NCBI GenBank assembly: GCA_934654815.1
Contig: CAKUGU010000002.1
Coordinates: 22,051-86,050 of the forward strand
Direction: 5' to 3'
DNA: 64,000 nt
DNA from: an uncultured Ellagibacter sp.
GTDB lineage: Bacteria; Actinomycetota; Coriobacteriia; Coriobacteriales; Eggerthellaceae
Below are positions 18,750 to 27,755 of this stretch, one piece after another. A program made the translations under genes and the position numbers. Numbering within the stretch: position 1 is the stretch's first letter; every line of letters starts with the position of its first letter. The notes below the pieces were generated by a model, which saw only the letters and a list, made by a program, of their open reading frames with translations, was not told where the DNA came from and searched no databases.

Positions 18750-20417
18750 ATGATCGACGAGATCCACGTCCAGAACCTTGCGCTCATTCGCGACGCGTCG
18801 TTTTCCCCCTCGCGCGGCCTTACCGTGCTCACCGGCGAAACAGGAGCGGGCAAGACGGCGCTCCTTTCCGCCTGCAAGCTTCTGGTGGGTGAGCGGGCCG
18901 ACAAAAGCGTGGTCCGCGAAGGGTCGGACGGGCTTTCCGTCGAAGGGCGTTTCTTCCTCAATCCAGAGCTGTGCGATTCCGAAGACGTCGACGGCGACGA
19001 AGGAGAAGTGATCGTGTGCCGCCGCATCGGCGCGGACGGGCGTTCTCGCGCTTCCGTGAACGGGCACATGGCCAGCGCGAAGGAAATCGCGCGCATCGTC
19101 TCGCCCTCGCTCGATCTGTGTGGTCAGCATGAGCATCAAACGCTCATGCGCCAGGCGTCTCACGTCGAGATGCTCGATGCCTGGGCGAAAGACGACGTCG
19201 CGGCAGCGCATCGTGCCTACGAGGAAGCGTTCGATGCCGCGACGTGCGCCCATGCCGAACTCGAGCGGGTGCGCACGGTGGGCGAGGCGTCCGCGGCGAA
19301 ACTCGAAGAGGCGCGCTTCACGCTCCAGCGCATCGACGCGGTGGGAGTCGAAGACGAAGGCGAATACGACGCTTTGGCCGAACGGCTCGAGCGGGCAGAG
19401 CATTCCGAATCGCTCGTGACGGCGGCGAACACCGCCTACGAAGCGCTTTCGGGCGACGGCGGCGCGATCGACGCGCTCGACACCGCGGCGAGCGCGCTCG
19501 AAGACGCCGCGCGGCACGATCAGGCGCTTGGCGATTTGGCGTCGTCGCTGCGCGAAGCGGGCTACGTGCTCGAAGACGTTTCCCGCGAGGCGCTCGACTA
19601 CCGCGACTCCATCGATTTCGACGGCGAGGCGCTCGAAGAGGCGCAGGAGCGCATGGCGGCGCTGCAGGGGCTTTTGCGCTCGTTCGGGCCGCGCATGTCC
19701 GACATCCTGGAAAAGCGTGCGGAGGCGGCGGAGCTCGTGTCGCTCGTCGACGACGCCGAGGCGCGGGAGCGTGCGGCGAAACGCGCGTGCGACCAGGCCG
19801 AAGAAGAATTGGCGAAGGCTGCGGCAGCGCTTTCCGAAGCGCGGTCCAAGGCGGCCCCGGCGTTTGCAGATGCGGTGTCGAAGGTCATGTCGCGCTTGGA
19901 AATGGGAAGCGCCCGCCTTGACGTGGAGATAACCGACCTGCCGCGGAAGAACTGGACGAAAACGGGTCCCCATCGGGTCGAGTTCATGTTCCGCCCAGGC
20001 GCCGGCATGCAGCCGCGCCCGCTTGCGCGCATCGCGTCGGGCGGCGAGGTGAGCCGCGTGATGCTTGCGGTGAAGGCGGTGCTCGGGCAGTCCGACGCCG
20101 TCGACACGCTGCTGTTCGACGAGGTTGACGCGGGTGTAGGCGGGGCGACCGCGGTCGCGCTCGCCGGGGTGCTCGCCGACTTGGCCACGACCCATCAAGT
20201 CATCGTCGTCACGCATTTGGCGCAGGTCGCGGTCGCAGCCGATGCGCACTACGTGGTGCGTAAGAGCCAAGGCGACGTGCCCGAAACGAATCTCGTGCCC
20301 GTTTCGGGCGACGAGCGCACGGCGGAAATCGCGCGCATGCTTTCGGGAGATGCCACCGACGCGTCGCTTGCCCATGCCCGCGAGATGATCGAGAAAGCGC
20401 ACGCCGTGAAGGGCTAA
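18750..20417 (+). CDS. recN: DNA repair protein RecN
   Basis: This 555-residue SMC-like protein holds DNA ends together during double-strand break repair. Walker A GETGAGKTALLSA lies near the N-terminus, a coiled-coil arm covers about residues 150-370, and the C-terminal part has the signature IASGGEVSRVMLA, Walker B LLFDEVDAGVGG and ...VTHLAQVA. AAGGAAAGGG precedes the ATG. No clear LexA site was found upstream, although recN is often SOS controlled. Confidence 0.94.
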   Translation: MIDEIHVQNLALIRDASFSPSRGLTVLTGETGAGKTALLSACKLLVGERADKSVVREGSDGLSVEGRFFLNPELCDSEDVDGDEGEVIVCRRIGADGRSRASVNGHMASAKEIARIVSPSLDLCGQHEHQTLMRQASHVEMLDAWAKDDVAAAHRAYEEAFDAATCAHAELERVRTVGEASAAKLEEARFTLQRIDAVGVEDEGEYDALAERLERAEHSESLVTAANTAYEALSGDGGAIDALDTAASALEDAARHDQALGDLASSLREAGYVLEDVSREALDYRDSIDFDGEALEEAQERMAALQGLLRSFGPRMSDILEKRAEAAELVSLVDDAEARERAAKRACDQAEEELAKAAAALSEARSKAAPAFADAVSKVMSRLEMGSARLDVEITDLPRKNWTKTGPHRVEFMFRPGAGMQPRPLARIASGGEVSRVMLAVKAVLGQSDAVDTLLFDEVDAGVGGATAVALAGVLADLATTHQVIVVTHLAQVAVAADAHYVVRKSQGDVPETNLVPVSGDERTAEIARMLSGDATDASLAHAREMIEKAHAVKG

Positions 20418-20506
20418 AAGCGCGCTTGCCGGGAAACCGGAGTGCGAATGGGCGTACGGCTTTCGTTACTGGGGGGCATCGCCGTGCCGAAGGCGTCCCG
20501 TGAACG

Positions 20507-20544
20507 AAAAAAGCCGGCCGCCCATCGTTCGGGCAGCCGGCTTT
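20507..20544 (-). terminator. Intrinsic terminator of the deacetylase gene
   Basis: On the minus strand AAAGCCGGC and GGGC arms pair with GCCC and GCCGGCTTT and run into six T. It lies between the convergent recN and deacetylase genes and may serve both. Confidence 0.85.
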
Positions 20545-20553
20545 CGCGTGCCG

Positions 20554-22113
20554 TTAGTCGTTTTCCGCGCTCGACCCCGCGGGTGGATCGTACTTCAGAA
20601 GCTCGCTTACGGTGACGAAGCGATAGCCTTCCGCCTTGAGCTTGGGAAGCGCCTGGCGCAGCGCTTCGACGGTCTGCGAGCGGTCGCCGCCGCCGTCGTG
20701 CATGAGGATGACGTTGCCGGGCTTCGCTTTCATGATACGGCTCGCGATGGTGTCGGCGCCGGGGCGTCTCCAGTCCTCGGTGTCGATGTTCCAACCGATT
20801 TCGGCGTCGATGTAGGGTTGTAGCGTCCACACGATGTCGCCTTTGAAGTTGCCGCCCGGCGCGCGCATGATGTGCGTCGGCTCCTCTCCGGTGACGTCCT
20901 TGATGGCGTCGAAACCCTTCTGCACTTCCTGCACCTGCTCGTCGGCGGACATGTAGGTTAGGTTCACGCCCTGGCCCGACCCTGCGGCGTGGTCCCAGGT
21001 GTGCGTGCAGATCTCGTTGCCCTCGTCGTAGGCGCGCTTCACCACGTCGGCATGATCGGCGATCTGCTTACCGATGGTGAAGAAGGTGGCATGCGCGTCG
21101 TTTTCCTTCAGGATGTCGAGGATTTCGGACGTCGAGTCCTTCCACGGGCCATCGTCGAAGGTGAGCGCGATCACTTTGTCGTCGCCGGTGTTGGCGGTGT
21201 AGATCTTATACTCCTCGTTCACGGCGGGGGTGGTGTCCTCGCTCACCGTCTTGCCGGAAACCTTGCCGGTCTTGGTGGTGCGAACGCCGTTCTGCCCGGC
21301 GATGTACACGTGCAGTGAGCCGTTCCAGTAGTTGTTGTCCTCGACGCGCTCGTAGGGGATGTCCTCGGTGGTGGCGTCGTAGTCCTCGGTGGTGTCGGAG
21401 CCGTCCTCGATGTCGACGACGTCGTTCTTGTGCAGCTTCTTCGACCCGTCGTTGGTGGCCTCGCCGTTCACCGTCGCCTCGAAGCGGTCTCCGCCGCCTT
21501 CGGTCAGCACGCTTGAGTCGACAGCGAGGAGGTTGCCCGCCTTGGGCGAGGCGTACCCATCGTCGATGAGCTTGCCGATGGTGGTGCCGGATGAAACGGT
21601 GTGCTTGGCGCCGTTGATCGTGACGTCGAAGTTCGCTGGGTTCAACACCATGTAGATTCCCACGCCGATCGCGATGACGACAGCCGCCATGATGGCGATC
21701 GAAATCGGGCCGGGACGTTTTGCGCGGCGCTGGGTGTAGCGCGCGTAGTCGCGGTACACCGCGGCGTTGGCGGGGTTTTCGCGGTTCGCCTGCGCGCGGC
21801 TTCGGTTGAACGACGCCGATCGCGCATCGTTCACCGTGCGTCGCTGCTGGGGTTGGCGCTGATCGTACGTGCGTTGCTGCGGCGCACGCTGCGTGCGCGG
21901 CGCGCTTTCAGGCCTGCGCCCGGAAGGCTCGCGACGCGTGCGCGCAAAGGGATTCTCCCTCGGGGTGGGGTTGCCCTGGGTTCGTGGGCGCGGCCTTTGC
22001 GCGGCGCGTCCTTCGGTTGCGGGTCGACGCTGTCCCTGCGCTGGGCGTTGCCCCCGTTGCCCTTGTCTGCGCGCGCGATCGCCCTCGTCTTCTCGTCTAT
22101 AGTGCTCGGACAT
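20554..22113 (-). CDS. Membrane-anchored polysaccharide deacetylase with Arg/Gln-rich cytoplasmic tail
   Basis: This 519-residue protein begins with ~130 residues rich in Arg, Gln and Pro (probably disordered and cytoplasmic), then one membrane segment (SIAIMAAVVIAIGVGIYMVL), an extracellular ubiquitin-like/G5-type stretch, and a C-terminal NodB deacetylase. All five NodB motifs are visible: TFDDGP, HTWDH (metal His), RAPGGNF, DTEDWRRP and ILMHDGG. It likely removes acetyl groups from peptidoglycan or another wall glycan. The start MSEHYRR (22113) is 10 bases after AAGGAG; a second ATG four codons upstream is too close to that site. Confidence 0.86.
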   Translation of the reverse strand: MSEHYRREDEGDRARRQGQRGQRPAQGQRRPATEGRAAQRPRPRTQGNPTPRENPFARTRREPSGRRPESAPRTQRAPQQRTYDQRQPQQRRTVNDARSASFNRSRAQANRENPANAAVYRDYARYTQRRAKRPGPISIAIMAAVVIAIGVGIYMVLNPANFDVTINGAKHTVSSGTTIGKLIDDGYASPKAGNLLAVDSSVLTEGGGDRFEATVNGEATNDGSKKLHKNDVVDIEDGSDTTEDYDATTEDIPYERVEDNNYWNGSLHVYIAGQNGVRTTKTGKVSGKTVSEDTTPAVNEEYKIYTANTGDDKVIALTFDDGPWKDSTSEILDILKENDAHATFFTIGKQIADHADVVKRAYDEGNEICTHTWDHAAGSGQGVNLTYMSADEQVQEVQKGFDAIKDVTGEEPTHIMRAPGGNFKGDIVWTLQPYIDAEIGWNIDTEDWRRPGADTIASRIMKAKPGNVILMHDGGGDRSQTVEALRQALPKLKAEGYRFVTVSELLKYDPPAGSSAEND

Positions 22114-22256
22114 GAATTTCATGCTCCTTGAAAATATGCGGTCATAAACCGATATGGCACAAAATCGGTTCGAACGTTGATTATACGCGCCCGCTCTGTG
22201 ATGGACACAGACAACCCCGGCATTCTGATGGCCGTCGAAAAAATACACGAACCTGC

Positions 22257-22284
22257 TTGACACGACGCTTTCGTCTGCTAAAGT
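22257..22284 (+). promoter_or_regulatory. Promoter of the T-box/ECF operon
   Basis: TTGACA (22257-22262), a 16-bp spacer and TAAAGT (22279-22284) stand immediately before the T-box leader. Confidence 0.7.
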
Positions 22285-22299
22285 ACAGGTCACAACTTA

Positions 22300-22575
22300 A
22301 TACGTTGAAACCGATGAGGCGAAAGTCAAGCTTTCACAAGCGCTCACAGAGAGCGGGCGGCGCTGAGAGTCCCGTAGAAATGCTGGAAAGTAAATGGTTC
22401 GCCGAGGGAAAGGGGAAAGGTTGCCAGGCAACCGAGTATCTGGACCGTGAGCCTGCGTTAAGGGCAGAACATGTGTTGGCATGTTCGTGAGAGGATTCCT
22501 CTAAGGAATCAATAAAGGTGGCACCGCAGATGTAACGTCTGTCCTTTATCTCAAAGGACAGACGTTTTTTATTTT
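22300..22575 (+). ncRNA. T-box riboswitch, probably tRNA-Trp specific
   Basis: The leader has a Stem I with the AGAGAGCGGGCGGCGCTG distal motif (22348 onward), the T-box sequence AAAGGTGGCACCGCAGA (22513-22529) and a terminator with a 13-bp stem ACGTCTGTCCTTT / AAAGGACAGACGT followed by TTTTTT. UGG triplets occur at 22384 and 22395 on the 3' side of Stem I, where the specifier codon lies. The UGGC of the T-box bulge would pair with an acceptor end whose discriminator base is G, as in bacterial tRNA-Trp. Uncharged tRNA-Trp should thus allow read-through into the transporter genes. This leader fills most of the 22114-22718 gap. Confidence 0.88.
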
Positions 22576-22718
22576 GCGGAAGGTGCGCAAACGCACGCCG
22601 AGCACCTCTCGTTGATCGCCGAAGCCGAAACCTCATTCGCGTCCAAGCCGGCAAAACAGCGAAGTCCGGGGACGGACGAAGAGAGGCGGAAGATCCGCCA
22701 AGAAAGGAATGAGGAACC

Positions 22719-23306
22719 ATGGCAGAGCAGACGATGGGGCAGAAGCGCAGCGTTGCAACCACTCAGAAGAAGGAAGGCCTTTCGGTTCAGGACCTGATCC
22801 TGGTCGCCGTGCTCATCGCGGCGGGCGCCGTGCTGAAGCTCACGGTGTCGAGCTTTCTGAACTTCGCCGGCATGAAGCCGAATTTCATGATCGCGATGTA
22901 CTGCCTGGCGATCATCCTCACCCGACCGAAAATCTACCAATCGGCGGTTATCGGCCTGCTCGTCGGCCTGGTGAGCCAAATCCCCATGTTGAACGCGACG
23001 CCGCTTGTGAACATCGCGTCCGAAATCCTCGGTGCGCTCGTGTGCGGCATCCTCGTTACGCTGTTCGCGAAGGCTGCGCGCGAGAACAAGGCCTGCCAGA
23101 ACGTCGTGTTCCCTGTGATCATCACCTTCCTGTCGACGGTCGTTTCCGGCTACACCTTCGCCATGATCGTCGGCGTGGCCGTGGGGCATCTCGACCCGAT
23201 CGCCGTCTTCGGCGTGTACGCCGTCATGGTGCTCGGCACCGCAACGATGAACGCCATCCTCGCCGGCATCCTCACCCCGATTCTGCGTGCGGTTCTGAAG
23301 CGCTAA
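22719..23306 (+). CDS. ECF transporter substrate-binding subunit, tryptophan (TrpP-like)
   Basis: A 195-residue membrane protein with about six hydrophobic segments after a polar N-terminus. The MKPNFMIAMYCLAIILTRPK segment and the Gly-rich LVGLVSQIP following it resemble TrpP-type tryptophan uptake proteins. It precedes two ATPases and an EcfT protein, so it is the S-component of an ECF transporter. The T-box leader upstream, with a UGG specifier candidate, supports tryptophan as substrate. AGGAATGAGGAACC precedes the ATG. Confidence 0.82.
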   Translation: MAEQTMGQKRSVATTQKKEGLSVQDLILVAVLIAAGAVLKLTVSSFLNFAGMKPNFMIAMYCLAIILTRPKIYQSAVIGLLVGLVSQIPMLNATPLVNIASEILGALVCGILVTLFAKAARENKACQNVVFPVIITFLSTVVSGYTFAMIVGVAVGHLDPIAVFGVYAVMVLGTATMNAILAGILTPILRAVLKR

Positions 23307-23378
23307 ATCACCTCGCCATTCGGTGCCCGGGCGATCTTGCCCGGGCACCGTCCACATTCCGAGCACGAAGGGCATTCC

Positions 23379-24248
23379 ATGATTGAGATCTCGCAACTTA
23401 CGTTTCGCTATCGGGAGGGGGCCGATCCCATCCTGAAGGGAATCGACCTCGTCATTCCCGACGGCACGTTCGTGGGCGTCACGGGCGCCGCAGGCAGCGG
23501 CAAATCGACGCTCACCTACGCGGTGAACGGGATCATCCCGCATTGCTACCCTGGCGACTTCTACGGGAGCGTCCGCGTCGACGGGCTCGATACGTGCGAG
23601 GCGTCGCTGACCGACATCAGCCGGCTCGTGGGAAGCGTCTGCCAAGATATCGATTCCCAGATGGTGTCGTCGGTGGTCGAAGACGAGGTGCTTTATGGCC
23701 TTGAGAACTTCGGCGTTCCCAAAGACGAGATCGAGAGCCGCGTGACCGAGGCACTCGCCGCCATGGGCATCGAGGACTTGCGCCATCGGGGCATCGCCGA
23801 GCTTTCGGGCGGCCAGAAGCAGAAGGTCGCCGTAGCGTCGGTTATCGCGCTCAAGCCGCGTGTGCTTGTGCTGGACGAACCGACGGCAGAGCTCGATCCT
23901 GCGTCGTCGGTTGCGGTGTTCGACCTGCTCAAGCGCTATTCCGAGGAAAACGGCACCACCGTCATCGTCGTCGAGCAGAAAATCGCGCTTCTGTCGGAGT
24001 ACGCCGACGAGCTGCTCATCGTCGACGGAGGCGAGATCCGCTTCCGCGGAACCCCGGCCGAAGTGCTCACGCATTCCGACGAGCTGCTGGAAATCGGCGT
24101 GAACTGCCCGCGCTCGACGAGCCTTGTGAACCGCTTGTGCGCCCGGGGGATCGCAAGCGGCGCATCGGCGCGCAACGTCGCCGACGCCGTCGCGGTGTGC
24201 CAGGGCGTTTTGAAGGATCCGCGCGCGGGGAAAGGAGCGCTCGCATGA
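23379..24248 (+). CDS. ECF transporter ATPase subunit A
   Basis: The 289-residue energy-coupling ATPase has Walker A GAAGSGKSTLTYAVNG, Q-loop VCQDIDSQ, a canonical signature ELSGGQKQKVAVAS, Walker B VLVLDEPTAELD and a VVEQK switch region where the usual His is replaced by Gln/Lys-like residues, as often seen in one ECF ATPase of the pair. It overlaps the next gene by 4 bases. It powers uptake together with the second ATPase and EcfT. Confidence 0.88.
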   Translation: MIEISQLTFRYREGADPILKGIDLVIPDGTFVGVTGAAGSGKSTLTYAVNGIIPHCYPGDFYGSVRVDGLDTCEASLTDISRLVGSVCQDIDSQMVSSVVEDEVLYGLENFGVPKDEIESRVTEALAAMGIEDLRHRGIAELSGGQKQKVAVASVIALKPRVLVLDEPTAELDPASSVAVFDLLKRYSEENGTTVIVVEQKIALLSEYADELLIVDGGEIRFRGTPAEVLTHSDELLEIGVNCPRSTSLVNRLCARGIASGASARNVADAVAVCQGVLKDPRAGKGALA

Positions 24249-25093
24249 TCGAGTTCAAGAACGTGAGCGCGTCGTACGACGGCGAGCTTCCCATCCTGCG
24301 CGACGTGAGCTTCACCGTCGCCGACGGCGACTTCGTCGCGTTCGTGGGAACGAACGGCGCGGGGAAGTCGACGACGATGCGCCTGGTCAACGGCCTTTTG
24401 AAGCCGACGTCGGGCGAGGTTCTCATCGACGGGGCGTCGACGCGCGATTTGCGCACGAGCGAGCTTGCGGCCAAAGTGGGCTTCCTGTTCCAGAACCCCG
24501 ACCGGCAGATTTGCTGCGGCACGGTGCGCGAGGAGCTCATGTTCGGCTTCACGGCGCAAGGCCGCGCTGACGCGGAGGCGGAAGCGAAGGTCGACGCCAT
24601 GATCGAGCGTTTCGGGTTCGATGCGCAGGCCGAGCCGTTCCTTCTGAACCGCGGGACGCGCCAGCTTCTGGCGCTCGCGTCGATCATCGTGATGGAGCCG
24701 CCCGTCGTCGTGCTCGACGAGCCGACGACCGGGCTCGACTTCCGCGAGTGCGCGAAGGTGATGGACGTCATCTCCGAGCTCAACGAAAACGGCACCACCG
24801 TCATCATGGTGTGCCACGACATGGAAGTCGTCGCCGACTACGCGACGCGTGTCATCGCCATGACGGCGGGAACCGTCGTCGCCGACGGCCCGACCTTCGA
24901 GGTGCTGCGCGATCGCGACGTTCTCGAGCGCACGCATCTGCTTCCGCCCCAAATCGTCGATGTGTCGATGCGGCTCGTCGACGCCGACCCCGCCCTCGCG
25001 GCGACGGCCGTGGGGGGCGCGAACACGCTTGACGACATGACGGCCGCGATCGTCGCCGCCGTCGGCGACACCATGAAGGAGGGTGCGCGATGA
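24245..25093 (+). CDS. ECF transporter ATPase subunit A' with altered signature motif
   Basis: The 282-residue ATPase keeps Walker A GTNGAGKSTT, Q-loop LFQNPDRQI, Walker B VVVLDEPTTGLD and the H-loop VCHDMEVV. Where LSGGQ is expected it has LNRGTRQLLALAS, so the signature that contacts ATP bound by the partner is changed. In an ECF heterodimer this would leave one nucleotide site degenerate. Start and stop both overlap the neighbours by ATGA junctions, showing a tightly coupled operon. Confidence 0.88.
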   Translation: MIEFKNVSASYDGELPILRDVSFTVADGDFVAFVGTNGAGKSTTMRLVNGLLKPTSGEVLIDGASTRDLRTSELAAKVGFLFQNPDRQICCGTVREELMFGFTAQGRADAEAEAKVDAMIERFGFDAQAEPFLLNRGTRQLLALASIIVMEPPVVVLDEPTTGLDFRECAKVMDVISELNENGTTVIMVCHDMEVVADYATRVIAMTAGTVVADGPTFEVLRDRDVLERTHLLPPQIVDVSMRLVDADPALAATAVGGANTLDDMTAAIVAAVGDTMKEGAR

Positions 25094-25854
25094 AGGGGTT
25101 CCTCGAATACGTCCCGGGCGAGAGCTTTCTGCACAAAATGAACCCGGTGGCGAAGCTCGCAGCGGCGTTTCTACTGGTCATCGCTTGCTTCACAACGAAC
25201 AGCTTCGTGCTTTTGGGCGTGGTCATCGTGCTCGATATCGCCATGGCGGTTCAGTGCAAGATGGTTCCCCAAACGCTCGGCCTGGCACGGGCGGTCGCGA
25301 TCTTCTCGGTGCTGCTCGCCCTCATCGCGCTCCTGTTCACGCCGCAGGGCGACGTGCTCGTGGCGCTTCCCTGGGGCTACATCGGCACGACGAGCGTGTT
25401 GAACGCGGTGCTCATCGTGGTGCGTCTCGTGGCGTGCGCGGTCCCGCTGTTCCTCGTGTTCTACGTGACGAAGCTCACGGACATGGCGAACGCGCTTGTC
25501 AAGGTGCTCCATGTGCCGTACAAGTACGCGTTCACCTTCATGTCGACGGTGCATTTCATCCCCGTGTTCATGAATGACATGGCGGGGATCATGGAGGCGC
25601 AGACGGCGCGTGGCGTCGAGTTCGACGGCGGCTTCGTAAAGAAGGTCCGCCTCATGGTGCCTCTGTGCGTGCCGCTTTTGGTGTCGTCGGTCCGCAAGAC
25701 CAACTCGGCCGCCATCGCCGCCGAGGTGCGCGGCTTCAATCTGCGCACGCGCGAAAGCGGTTTCAAGGAGTACCCGTTTTCGGGCGCCGACTTCGCGGCG
25801 ATGGGCATTGCGGCGGCGCTTGTCGTCATCGCGATCGTGATGGTGGTGCTGTAA
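25090..25854 (+). CDS. ECF transporter transmembrane subunit T
   Basis: A 254-residue EcfT/CbiQ-type membrane protein. It begins PGESFLHKMNPVAKLAAAF, the family N-terminal pattern, has five or six membrane segments, and shows the coupling-helix motifs AQTARGVEF and AAEVRGFNLRTRE (X-R-G pairs) that contact the two ATPases. It is the last gene of the T-box-controlled operon. No terminator was seen; the downstream palindromic element may act in that way. Confidence 0.9.
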   Translation: MKGFLEYVPGESFLHKMNPVAKLAAAFLLVIACFTTNSFVLLGVVIVLDIAMAVQCKMVPQTLGLARAVAIFSVLLALIALLFTPQGDVLVALPWGYIGTTSVLNAVLIVVRLVACAVPLFLVFYVTKLTDMANALVKVLHVPYKYAFTFMSTVHFIPVFMNDMAGIMEAQTARGVEFDGGFVKKVRLMVPLCVPLLVSSVRKTNSAAIAAEVRGFNLRTRESGFKEYPFSGADFAAMGIAAALVVIAIVMVVL

Positions 25855-25902
25855 GCGGGCAAGGCATCACGGCGAAGGGCATGTGGCGCTCGCTTCGGGG
25901 CT

Positions 25903-26049
25903 TCGTGGACAGTTTCGCGCGATATGCGAGGAGTGGGAATTCTCTAGCAGCAGCCAACAAAACCCGACCTGGGGTTTTGTTGGCTGCTGCGGCGCATGAG
26001 GCGAACGAGAGGCTCGCGGCCCTCGCATATCGCGCGAAACTGTCCACGA
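25903..26049. repeat. Palindromic MITE-like element, copy I
   Basis: Perfect 29-bp terminal inverted repeats (25903-25931 and 26021-26049, beginning TCGTGGACAGTTTCGCGCG) enclose an independent perfect 19-bp hairpin (25947-25965 with 25972-25990). The core AAAACCCGACCTGGGGTTTT recurs in copy II. It fills the 25855-26221 gap between the ECF operon and the flavin-type gene. No transposase is present. Confidence 0.85.
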
Positions 26050-26221
26050 GATGCGGAAAAGCGGGAAGTTCCAGCGCGCGAATCGCGGCGGTTCAGGTGT
26101 GCGAACGCATAAGGAAACCCCACGTCGTAGGGGGACGGCGCGGGGTTGTCCACAAGAAAGAATGAGACGTGCGGGGCGCGTGGGGCTTGGGGCTCGCACG
26201 CCCCGCACGTGTGTCTGGCGC

Positions 26222-26629
26222 TTACGCGATTTTCTTCCCCGCGTGCTCGCCGGGCGTTACCGAGTAGACTTCTTCCACGTGCAGGAAGCACACGCCCTTG
26301 CTCGTGAAGTCGTATCCCATCGAACTTAAGATCTCCTTCACCTGGGCGGCCACCTGTTCATAGCGAGGACCCTCGTTTTCGTAGGTGACGGTGCCCTTCA
26401 CCTGGAAGCCGCCCTCCTTGTCCCATGCCGACAGCGCGGCATGCGGGTTCTCTTTCAGGTTGGCGAGCGTCTTGTTCATGTATTGGTCGGAAACCATGAC
26501 GGTTTCGGGGTCCATCGCCTGCTTCATGCTGACGGGGACCACGTTCGGCATGCCGTTTGCGCAGGTGGAAAACGCAGCGGCGTATGCGTTGTTGATCATG
26601 TCCATGCATTCCTGCGGCATTTTGGCCAT
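26222..26629 (-). CDS. Pyridoxamine 5'-phosphate oxidase-family (FMN split-barrel) protein
   Basis: The 135-residue protein has the split-barrel pattern of flavin-binding proteins: FSTCANGMPNVVPVSM at the N-terminus and KENPHAALSAWDKEGGFQVKG in the middle. Such proteins bind FMN, haem or F420; the ligand is not defined here. The start at 26629 is preceded on its strand by AAAGGAGCG. It is 18 bases after the OsmC gene, probably in one transcript. Confidence 0.78.
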   Translation of the reverse strand: MAKMPQECMDMINNAYAAAFSTCANGMPNVVPVSMKQAMDPETVMVSDQYMNKTLANLKENPHAALSAWDKEGGFQVKGTVTYENEGPRYEQVAAQVKEILSSMGYDFTSKGVCFLHVEEVYSVTPGEHAGKKIA

Positions 26630-26647
26630 AAGGATCGCTCCTTTCGC

Positions 26648-27088
26648 CTATTCGATGACGAGGTCGGTGCGCACGACCGGCACGGGGTTCTTCAAGCAGT
26701 CGCTTACCGGGCACTGCTTCTCGGCCAAATCGGCGAGCTTTTTCGCCGCTTCTTCGTCTGCACACTTCAGATGCACGGTGAAGCGTACTTCTTGAAGGCC
26801 GTTGCGCGCGTCGGGGTTCTTGCCCATGAAGCCGTCGGGATCGATGTCGCCTTCCGCCTCGATGCGGACCTTTTCCACTGGAACGCCCTGTGCGTCCGCG
26901 AAGATCAGCGTGGCGATGGTCTGGCATGCGGCGAACGAGCACAGTACGCCCTCGACGGGGTTCATGCCCTCGTTGCTGCCGCCCATTTCGCACGGCTCGT
27001 CGAAGGTGACTTCGAATCCGCGGCACGATGCCTTCACGGCCAGGCTGCTTCCCGTGCTTTCAACTGCGATTTTGCTCGTAGACAACAT
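26648..27088 (-). CDS. OsmC-family peroxidase-like protein
   Basis: A 146-residue OsmC/Ohr-family protein. The conserved cysteines stand in GVLCSFAACQT and EKQCPVSDCLKN, the two thiol sites of the family, which reduce organic hydroperoxides. MLSTSKIAVES was chosen as the start because AAAGGGG lies 5 bases upstream; longer reading frames lack this. It forms a pair with the split-barrel gene and is divergent from an HxlR regulator further on. Confidence 0.85.
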   Translation of the reverse strand: MLSTSKIAVESTGSSLAVKASCRGFEVTFDEPCEMGGSNEGMNPVEGVLCSFAACQTIATLIFADAQGVPVEKVRIEAEGDIDPDGFMGKNPDARNGLQEVRFTVHLKCADEEAAKKLADLAEKQCPVSDCLKNPVPVVRTDLVIE

Positions 27089-27239
27089 AGTTTCCCCTTT
27101 CATCGGCGCGTGCGGAACGTCTTTTGCGCTCTGCATCGTTGCAGGTCTTTGCCTGCTTGGGAACTGCCGTGCCGATGAAGTCGGCAGCCCCCAAGCAGGC
27201 AGCGCGCGTGCATCTCGCGCGCCGCCCGCTGCCGCGGTG

Positions 27240-27530
27240 CTACGCGACGGCATAGATGACGATGCTCGGGTCGGCGCTCCATGTGGGGGCAAGGCCGGTC
27301 GCGACGTCGTTTTTGAACAGGTCGCTTTCGAGGTAGGCCTTCGCATGCTCGATGGAGTCGAAGCCGTGGAGAACCTGGACGTCTTCGTCGCGAACGAGAA
27401 GGTCTTTGGTGAGCGCGCCCTCGATGGTGTCGAGGAAGGGCTGGCGGTAGTCGGTGTACACCTTCACTGCAGCGGGGCGGTTTTCCTCGGGGATGGTCAT
27501 GGTGATCTGGAGATATGCTTTAACGGTCAT
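27240..27530 (-). CDS. Dimeric alpha-beta barrel (antibiotic biosynthesis monooxygenase-like) protein
   Basis: A 96-residue protein starting MTVKAYLQITMTIPEE, with a beta-alpha-beta pattern (VKVYTDYRQPFLDTIEGALTKDLL, DEDVQVLHGFDSIEHAKAYL) typical of dimeric ferredoxin-like barrels. These act as small monooxygenases or haem-degrading proteins; here the function is not clear. AAGGAA precedes the ATG at 27530. It is divergent from the HxlR regulator 226 bases away, which may control it. Confidence 0.65.
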   Translation of the reverse strand: MTVKAYLQITMTIPEENRPAAVKVYTDYRQPFLDTIEGALTKDLLVRDEDVQVLHGFDSIEHAKAYLESDLFKNDVATGLAPTWSADPSIVIYAVA

Positions 27531-27628
27531 GGTTCGTTCCTTCCGGCGGGTTGCTTGCAATGGCGTTTCGCTCGAGCTGGCACTCAAGATAGGCGCGCGA
27601 CTTCGGGATTTGAAGACGTTCACGAAAT

Positions 27629-27643
27629 ATTGAGCCACTCAAT
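27629..27643. promoter_or_regulatory. Candidate operator between the barrel gene and hxlR
   Basis: ATTGAG (27629-27634) and CTCAAT (27638-27643) form a perfect short dyad in the AT-rich divergent intergenic region. Regulation by the adjacent HxlR protein is inferred only from position. Confidence 0.35.
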
Positions 27644-27755
27644 CTTTTATGAGTAACTTGTTTTGAACGAGGCTGCTTGAGTACGCTTAATGCGTTTCGA
27701 GATGAGGGCCTGCGCTGCGTGCGACGCGTTGCGCCGAAAGGAAGGGAAGAGCGTT

